A program made the translations under genes and the position numbers. Shown here piece after piece: positions 7,527 to 11,152 of a DNA stretch of 11,152 nucleotides (positions are counted from its first letter, which is position 1; every line of letters begins with the position of its first letter). This stretch comes from an archaeon. Lineage in GTDB: Archaea > Thermoproteota > Bathyarchaeia > TCS64. The notes under the pieces were generated by a model. The model made no database searches, was not told the origin of the DNA, and was given only the letters and a program-made list of their open reading frames with translations. The stretch lies in contig JAHLLU010000036.1 of assembly GCA_020444005.1 (NCBI GenBank), forward strand, positions 1-11,152, in the 5' to 3' direction.

Positions 7527-8677
7527 TTTATTATTTTGTCAGCCATCATCTCAAATTTACTGATGTCTGCACCTGTCTCATGGGTCTCAGGGTAATAGAA
7601 GCAGGTTAAGCTCACGATACTTGATTTTATCAGAGGTATCTTGGCGGTCAAGAATGTATACAATCGTTTCCAGCCATGTGTATGAATTACAGTGCTCAAC
7701 GAGTAGATTATTATCTCTGATCCAATCTGGCGCTCACTACTCAGCTTGACTATATCCGAGAACAATAGGTCTAACTGTGAAAGATCATCTCCAATGGACA
7801 TAACCTTCTCCTCAAATGGGCTTGGCATGTTTTTGGTTCCAGTCTGAACCCGTACGAAGTATGTGTCCTCGTTGTCTTCAGTAAGAGATAGATCTCTTGG
7901 TGTTATCAGGTCATAGTAGCTGATGAATATGGTTCTGATACCTTTCTGCGAGTTTGCCTCAATCCGGTTTTTAATCCATGTTACTTCTTTCTCACGTGTA
8001 TGTCCTGCCAGATTTACTAATGAGAACTCTCCGTTCGTGGGTAAATGATACTCTGTTGCGATGCCTGATATCATGAAACGCCCTAAGTCATCGACTATGA
8101 AGGCGAAGCTAGGCTGTGTCATGCCCCAGTAGATTATGATCTTTGATACAGCTGAAAGAAGATCTACGAATCCGGGATTCATGTAATTGAATGCAAAGGC
8201 AAAGTTTAGTAGGAATATGTTTGCCCAGCCTGCAAGTAGCAACTTTACATCGTAATTGTAGTACCTCTGGATTCCTATGAGGCTGAGTACAATGAACGCA
8301 TAGGGGCTGAGTACAATGAACCAGATGAAGTACTGCCAGTCGCCCCCAAGTACTGCGGTTACCAGCAAGATTATTGGAAGTATTAGGGTTAATGTAAGTA
8401 GGTATTTTGTTCTTTGTATGAGTTCTCCTATGCCGGTTACTATGAGTATGAAACCGGTAGTGGTTAGGAAAAACGCGATCATAGTAAGATATGATACTGT
8501 GATGTCTGTGGCTACTACCCTAAGCATGATATTAATACCATAAAGGAGGAAACCTAGACCCCAGTATAGGAAGAAACGCCTGTTAGTTCTTTTGTAGAGG
8601 TTGTAGAGTAAGGGGAAAAATGATAGCGTTATCAGCCCATTGAGTATACGCATCAGGGACTCGAATAACTCTATCAT
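7523..8677 (-). CDS. Seven-TM membrane protein with C-terminal domain like a degenerate RecA/KaiC fold
   Basis: The first 195 of 384 residues contain seven hydrophobic segments (about 11-28, 36-52, 61-85, 92-110, 115-136, 146-164, 173-195). A soluble domain of about 180 residues follows. Its strand/helix order resembles RecA/KaiC-type ATPase cores: FSLVNLAG (218-225), IRTIFISYYD (247-256), SEIIIYSLSTVIHTHG (320-335) and SSIVSLTCFYYP (352-363). However, no Walker A GxxxxGK(S/T) is present, so ATP hydrolysis is unlikely. Archaeal DUF835-type and similar domains have this non-catalytic character; membership is an inference. The arrangement suggests a membrane sensor or signalling protein with a cytoplasmic output domain. 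The ATG at 8677 is preceded by GAGGT at 8-base spacing (8686-8690), a good ribosome binding site. TM5 contains a recent-looking in-frame duplication. I do not recognise a named family. Confidence 0.6.
   Translation of the reverse strand: MIELFESLMRILNGLITLSFFPLLYNLYKRTNRRFFLYWGLGFLLYGINIMLRVVATDITVSYLTMIAFFLTTTGFILIVTGIGELIQRTKYLLTLTLILPIILLVTAVLGGDWQYFIWFIVLSPYAFIVLSLIGIQRYYNYDVKLLLAGWANIFLLNFAFAFNYMNPGFVDLLSAVSKIIIYWGMTQPSFAFIVDDLGRFMISGIATEYHLPTNGEFSLVNLAGHTREKEVTWIKNRIEANSQKGIRTIFISYYDLITPRDLSLTEDNEDTYFVRVQTGTKNMPSPFEEKVMSIGDDLSQLDLLFSDIVKLSSERQIGSEIIIYSLSTVIHTHGWKRLYTFLTAKIPLIKSSIVSLTCFYYPETHETGADISKFEMMADKIIN
8273..8320 (-). repeat. 24-bp in-frame tandem duplication within TM5 coding sequence
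   Basis: GGCTGAGTACAATGAAC occurs at 8281-8297 and again at 8305-8321 (plus-strand orientation), a 24-bp period. In the protein it gives FIVLSPYA followed by FIVLSLIG (residues 120-135). The first five residues of each unit are identical at the nucleotide level. Confidence 0.8.
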
Positions 8678-8685
8678 TGTTTATT

Positions 8686-8690
8686 ACCTC
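8686..8690 (-). promoter_or_regulatory. Shine-Dalgarno site of the seven-TM gene
   Basis: The minus strand reads GAGGT, then eight bases, then ATG at 8677. It is the clearest ribosome binding site in the window and fixes this start. A TTTTATTT element at 8717-8724 upstream is a possible TATA box that would give a short leader containing this site. Confidence 0.6.
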
Positions 8691-8785
8691 ATTATATTTA
8701 CATTGCATATTATTTCAAATAAAAGTTATTTTGTTTTGAACACGTTTTTTGATGTTTTTTTATTAAAAATGATCAATATATTCAC

Positions 8786-8792
8786 AAAAAAA
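8786..8792 (-). terminator. Oligo-T tract downstream of the small membrane protein gene
   Basis: On the minus strand this is a run of seven T, about 95 bases after the stop at 8888, in very AT-rich DNA. Shorter T runs lie closer (five at 8875-8879) and further on (8766-8770). Archaeal RNA polymerase terminates on such tracts without a hairpin, so one or more of these probably separates this gene from the seven-TM gene downstream. Placement is approximate. The whole 8678-8887 gap contains no convincing gene. Confidence 0.4.
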
Positions 8793-8887
8793 GTCATATT
8801 TTATAGTGAATTACTATTTATTTGTAATCTATATTAAATTATTTCACAGATTTTTCTAAAGATATAAAGTAGTTAAAAATAATGAAA

Positions 8888-9340
8888 TCATCTTTTGATG
8901 ATATTAAATTCAACAAACTTTACTAATACTAATAGACTCGCTAATGCAAGATATACTAACCCGAAATAGTAACCAATCTGTATAGCCATAAATTTCATGA
9001 TAACTGTCATCATGATCCCAACAGCAAATATGGTGATAACCGCAATAGTGGCTGGAACCCGTTTATTCATGTCCTCTTGAGTTTTAGGATGGAAATATGC
9101 TTCCCAGCTGATGAAACCGCTGCTTCTATATGATTTTAGGGTCTTTGTTTTTCCCACTTTTACAACGTTTAGGTCTACATAGTCTTCCCCGGGTATGTTT
9201 TTGAAATTGGCGAACTGGAGCTCGCTAGGGTCTTCTGTGAGTTCTCCTTTGCGGTATTTCATTGTGACGTAGATTACTAGCAGTACAGCGATTCCAGTTA
9301 CTAGGAGGGACGCGTTTACAATCATCGAAGTGAGGCTCAT
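8888..9340 (-). CDS. Small three-TM membrane protein of unknown function
   Basis: This 150-residue protein has a first membrane segment at about 7-26, a basic and polar loop of about 70 residues (28-95), and two closely spaced segments at about 97-117 and 121-142. It ends in a short basic tail (K-R). I see no catalytic or binding motif and do not recognise the family. The frame is open upstream to 9442, but the start is placed at ATG 9340. A TATA-like palindrome lies 26 bases before that position, and the extra 34 residues would cover the promoter and the start of the divergent gene. The loop contains a WEAYF stretch and many Lys/Thr residues. It is transcribed towards the seven-TM gene but separated by an AT-rich gap with oligo-T tracts, so a shared operon is doubtful. 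Confidence 0.65.
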   Translation of the reverse strand: MSLTSMIVNASLLVTGIAVLLVIYVTMKYRKGELTEDPSELQFANFKNIPGEDYVDLNVVKVGKTKTLKSYRSSGFISWEAYFHPKTQEDMNKRVPATIAVITIFAVGIMMTVIMKFMAIQIGYYFGLVYLALASLLVLVKFVEFNIIKR

Positions 9341-9362
9341 AGTACAAATCCATTCAGAGGCA

Positions 9363-9374
9363 ATGTTTAAACAT
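9363..9374 (-). promoter_or_regulatory. Palindromic TATA element ATGTTTAAACAT of the small membrane protein gene
   Basis: The 12-bp perfect palindrome has its centre at 9368-9369. Reading on the minus strand, 26 bases downstream falls at about 9342, two bases before the ATG at 9340, so the transcript would be leaderless. Its symmetry also makes it a possible protein binding site affecting the divergent gene. Confidence 0.5.
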
Positions 9375-9400
9375 ATCCTAAATCCACAGGTTTTGACAAG

Positions 9401-9409
9401 TTTTTTATC
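9401..9409 (+). promoter_or_regulatory. TATA-like box of the radical SAM gene
   Basis: TTTTTTATC is centred at about 9405, placing transcription initiation near 9430, directly before the ATG at 9432. This implies a leaderless transcript and argues against the longer reading frame that begins at 9330. Confidence 0.45.
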
Positions 9410-9431
9410 CCGTCCTAGTTCTGGGTTCTTG

Positions 9432-10307
9432 ATGCCAGACAAGCTCAGATTCTATTATCCTATGCCGAGGTTTCCCAGTGTTAGTGTAACGGGAAGCCAC
9501 TGTGATCTGAAGTGCAGTCACTGTAAGGGTCATTATCTGCAGCATATGCCTGATGTGAGTTCCCCTGAAAAACTCAGAGAATATTGTATTAAACACGAGG
9601 AAAGGAATGGAGTTGGGTTACTAATCAGTGGGGGTTCAACACAGAATGGGCGTGTCCCATTGGAACCTTTTCTTGATTCAATAAGATGGGTTAAAGACCA
9701 TACAGATTTGATAATTAATCTTCACACTGGAATGTTAAACAAGGAAGAAGCCTTGGCAATAGCCGCCACAGGTATAGATATTGTATCCGTTGACCTAGTA
9801 GGAGACGCAGAGACCCTTAGAAGAGTCTATGGATTAAAAGTAAATATCGAAGAATATGATGCCACGCTACAGAATCTGGTGGATGGTGGAGCAAATGTTG
9901 CACCCCATATATGTGTTGGGCTAGACTATGGGGAGATTAAAGGTGAACAAAGGGCACTTGAATTGGCTTCTACTGTCACTCCTGAAACAGTGGTTCTGAT
10001 TAGCCTTATACCGACAGCAGATACGCCTATGGCGGATGTAAAGGCGCCAAGCGTTGATTCTATTATTGGTCTCGTTGAGGAAGCTGTCAGAGTTTGTAAG
10101 GGCTCAGAGATCAGTCTTGGCTGCATGAGAAGCCGAGAATACAAGACAGAGTTAGAATGGGCTTCGATAAAGGCTGGGGTTTCAAGGATAGCTATGGCTT
10201 CGAGATCAACAGAGAAGCGAGCCATCGAGGCGGGATACGATGTGATCCATTTAGATGGGTGCTGTGCTACACCTAGAAAATATGATTCTAGATTATTGAG
10301 AGTCTAA
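9432..10307 (+). CDS. Radical SAM enzyme, probable LipS-type lipoyl synthase subunit (LipS2-like)
   Basis: This 291-residue protein has the radical SAM cluster motif C24-x3-C28-x2-C31 (CDLKCSHC). The SAM-contacting LISGG stretch is at 64-68, and GVPL-type and TxVxxHxG-like barrel elements follow. It resembles the archaeal 'uncharacterised biotin synthase homologue' group. Extra cysteines (C231 in LGCM; C277 and C278 in DGCC near the C-terminus) could bind the auxiliary Fe-S cluster that sulfur-inserting enzymes consume. Two radical SAM proteins, LipS1 and LipS2, replace classical LipA in many archaea and are encoded near lplA/lplB. The adjacent lplB-lplA pair therefore supports a role in sulfur insertion into octanoyl groups on carrier proteins. 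Assignment to LipS2 and not LipS1 is tentative, and the partner is not in the window. The start at ATG 9432 fits the promoter. The 3' end overlaps lplB by 15 bp, tail to tail. Confidence 0.7.
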   Translation: MPDKLRFYYPMPRFPSVSVTGSHCDLKCSHCKGHYLQHMPDVSSPEKLREYCIKHEERNGVGLLISGGSTQNGRVPLEPFLDSIRWVKDHTDLIINLHTGMLNKEEALAIAATGIDIVSVDLVGDAETLRRVYGLKVNIEEYDATLQNLVDGGANVAPHICVGLDYGEIKGEQRALELASTVTPETVVLISLIPTADTPMADVKAPSVDSIIGLVEEAVRVCKGSEISLGCMRSREYKTELEWASIKAGVSRIAMASRSTEKRAIEAGYDVIHLDGCCATPRKYDSRLLRV

Positions 10308-10565
10308 GGCTAGTTTTATCACGTTTATGAAGTCTTCTTCTGCGACTCCAAGAAGCGTTACTTTTGTGTTTTTGAAGAAACCATGTATCCTATTAGGGTA
10401 ATCGGCTACTTTGCTGCCTAGTATTGCCCGTTCTAGTTTACCTATGGTCTCTTCTGGGTGCATAAAGAAGTCTCCTGATATTTTTAGCTCGGTGATTACA
10501 TCGTTTTTTATCTCGACTGTGCATGCTAACAGTTTTCCTCCGGGTATCTTGTACTCTGCTTTCAT
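10293..10565 (-). CDS. lplB: Lipoate-protein ligase accessory subunit LplB (C-terminal-domain protein)
   Basis: This 90-residue protein matches the free-standing C-terminal domain of lipoate-protein ligase: EYKIPGGKLL near the N-terminus, then ISGDFFMHPEE and IGKLERAILG. In archaea with split ligases, such as Thermoplasma, LplB is needed with LplA for activation of lipoate (or octanoate) and transfer to E2 or GcvH lysines. The start is ATG 10565, which overlaps the lplA stop in an ATGA arrangement (10562-10565), the usual sign of translational coupling. A GTG at 10580 is an in-frame alternative that would add MGVPE. The 3' end overlaps the radical SAM gene by 15 bp on the opposite strand. Confidence 0.85.
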   Translation of the reverse strand: MKAEYKIPGGKLLACTVEIKNDVITELKISGDFFMHPEETIGKLERAILGSKVADYPNRIHGFFKNTKVTLLGVAEEDFINVIKLALDSQ

Positions 10566-11152
10566 CTCTGGAACACCCACTCCTTGCTAGTGTACTTATC
10601 GTAAAGCTGTTTGACATAATCATTTTCTTCTCTTGTGAGTTTACCGGGCACTAGTTCTATATCGAAGGTCTCCTCGAAGCCTCTTACCAGTGCGTCATGT
10701 ACCTCTTGGAAGGATATGTCTGTGTCAAGGTATCTTCTGATGTTTGTCACCCTGTCCTCGACTGCCTTGATTAATTTATCACTGATCTTTGCCTCTGATA
10801 CCCGTAAAACCTCAAACATCCTGTGAATATCAGTATCAACAAGAATAGTACCATGCTGGAGCACTACACCGTGGCGACGAGTCTGAGCGTTACCACTTAT
10901 CTTTTTACCACCGGCAATAATATCGTTAACCGGTTTAAACTCGGATTCAACATCAATATACTTCAGACCATGGATTATAGCGTTACAAATAACCTGATAA
11001 GACTCCAGTATATCGTGGGGCATCTTGGGATCGTTCTCAGGAGCCACGAGACTGTAGGTGATCTCTCCGGTATAATCGTGGTAGACCGCTCCGCCACCGG
11101 TTATGCGTCTTATGACGTCAACTCCATATTTTTTGCAGTTGGGTAGGTTGAC
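10562..11152 (-). CDS. lplA: Lipoate-protein ligase A catalytic subunit, 5' end outside window
   Basis: The 196 visible residues carry the LplA core. RRITGGGAVYHDYTGEITYS (about 15-34 of the visible part) is the lipoyl/octanoyl-binding loop. NDIIAGGKKISGNAQTRR (76-93) contains the catalytic lysine region, and LQHGTILVDTD (98-108) follows. The enzyme activates the acyl group with ATP and attaches it to a lysine of carrier proteins such as pyruvate dehydrogenase E2 or glycine cleavage H. There is no C-terminal accessory domain; the protein ends about 85 residues after the LQHGT motif. That domain is supplied by lplB, which follows with an ATGA overlap. The N-terminal part and promoter lie beyond base 11152; the frame enters from the right edge with V-N-L-P-N-C. 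Confidence 0.93.
   Translation of the reverse strand, partial: VNLPNCKKYGVDVIRRITGGGAVYHDYTGEITYSLVAPENDPKMPHDILESYQVICNAIIHGLKYIDVESEFKPVNDIIAGGKKISGNAQTRRHGVVLQHGTILVDTDIHRMFEVLRVSEAKISDKLIKAVEDRVTNIRRYLDTDISFQEVHDALVRGFEETFDIELVPGKLTREENDYVKQLYDKYTSKEWVFQR

Noticed and set aside
8745..8761. Plus-strand T tracts as a terminator
   Set aside because: No plus-strand gene ends upstream of them; the GH3-like gene stops more than 1.2 kb earlier.
8640..8837. 65-residue plus-strand reading frame
   Set aside because: It is low-complexity translation of the AT-rich gap and the start of the opposite gene, without a ribosome binding site or domain.
9330..9442. Overlapping longer starts for the radical SAM and small membrane protein genes
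   Set aside because: Both cannot be right as they overlap head to head; the shorter starts at 9432 and 9340 sit correctly behind TATA-like boxes and match expected N-termini.
10823..11146. 107-residue plus-strand reading frame opposite lplA
   Set aside because: It is a shadow of the clearly identified lplA coding sequence.

Overview
The window looks archaeal. Several genes are preceded by a TATA-like box about 26 bases upstream of a start codon, leaving little or no leader (GH3-like gene, both genes of the 9.3-9.4 kb divergent pair, the ureohydrolase-like gene). Terminator candidates are plain oligo-T tracts. Lipoate ligase is split into LplA and LplB, as in several archaea. Moderate GC, frequent AGG/AGA/ATA codons and the mix of families would suit an Asgard-type or other mesophilic archaeon, but no marker gene settles the lineage. 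There is no rRNA, tRNA, CRISPR array, transposase or phage gene.

Layout: (1) 1-822, minus strand, a ureohydrolase (arginase/agmatinase fold) protein running off the left edge. It is divergent, across a 143-bp control region, from (2) a membrane-anchored surface beta-propeller at 966-2024, followed by (3) a two-module protein resembling tubular lipid-binding (TULIP) proteins at 2063-3487. (4) A GH116 beta-glucosidase at 3484-5889, minus strand, converges on it with a 4-bp overlap. (5) A GH3-like acyl-adenylating (ANL) enzyme at 6093-7526 is divergent from the glucosidase. (6) A seven-TM protein with a C-terminal domain like a degenerate RecA/KaiC fold (7523-8677, minus) again converges with a 4-bp overlap. 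(7) After an AT-rich gap comes a small three-TM protein (8888-9340, minus). It is divergent, with compact leaderless promoters, from (8) a radical SAM enzyme resembling LipS-type lipoyl synthases (9432-10307). That gene converges with (9) lplB and (10) lplA (minus, running off the right edge).

The best supported functional unit is the right end: a ligase (LplA+LplB) that loads a lipoyl precursor onto carrier proteins, and a radical SAM enzyme of the sort that inserts sulfur, together a likely lipoate assembly locus. The middle is more speculative: a possible lipid-binding protein, a glycosidase of the glucosylceramidase family and an acyl-activating enzyme lie side by side, which could reflect handling of glycolipids or acylated sugars, but no co-transcription links them. 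Four gene starts were moved from the longest possible reading frame to an internal codon (GH116, small membrane protein, radical SAM gene, lplB), using promoter position, family N-termini or stop/start coupling.
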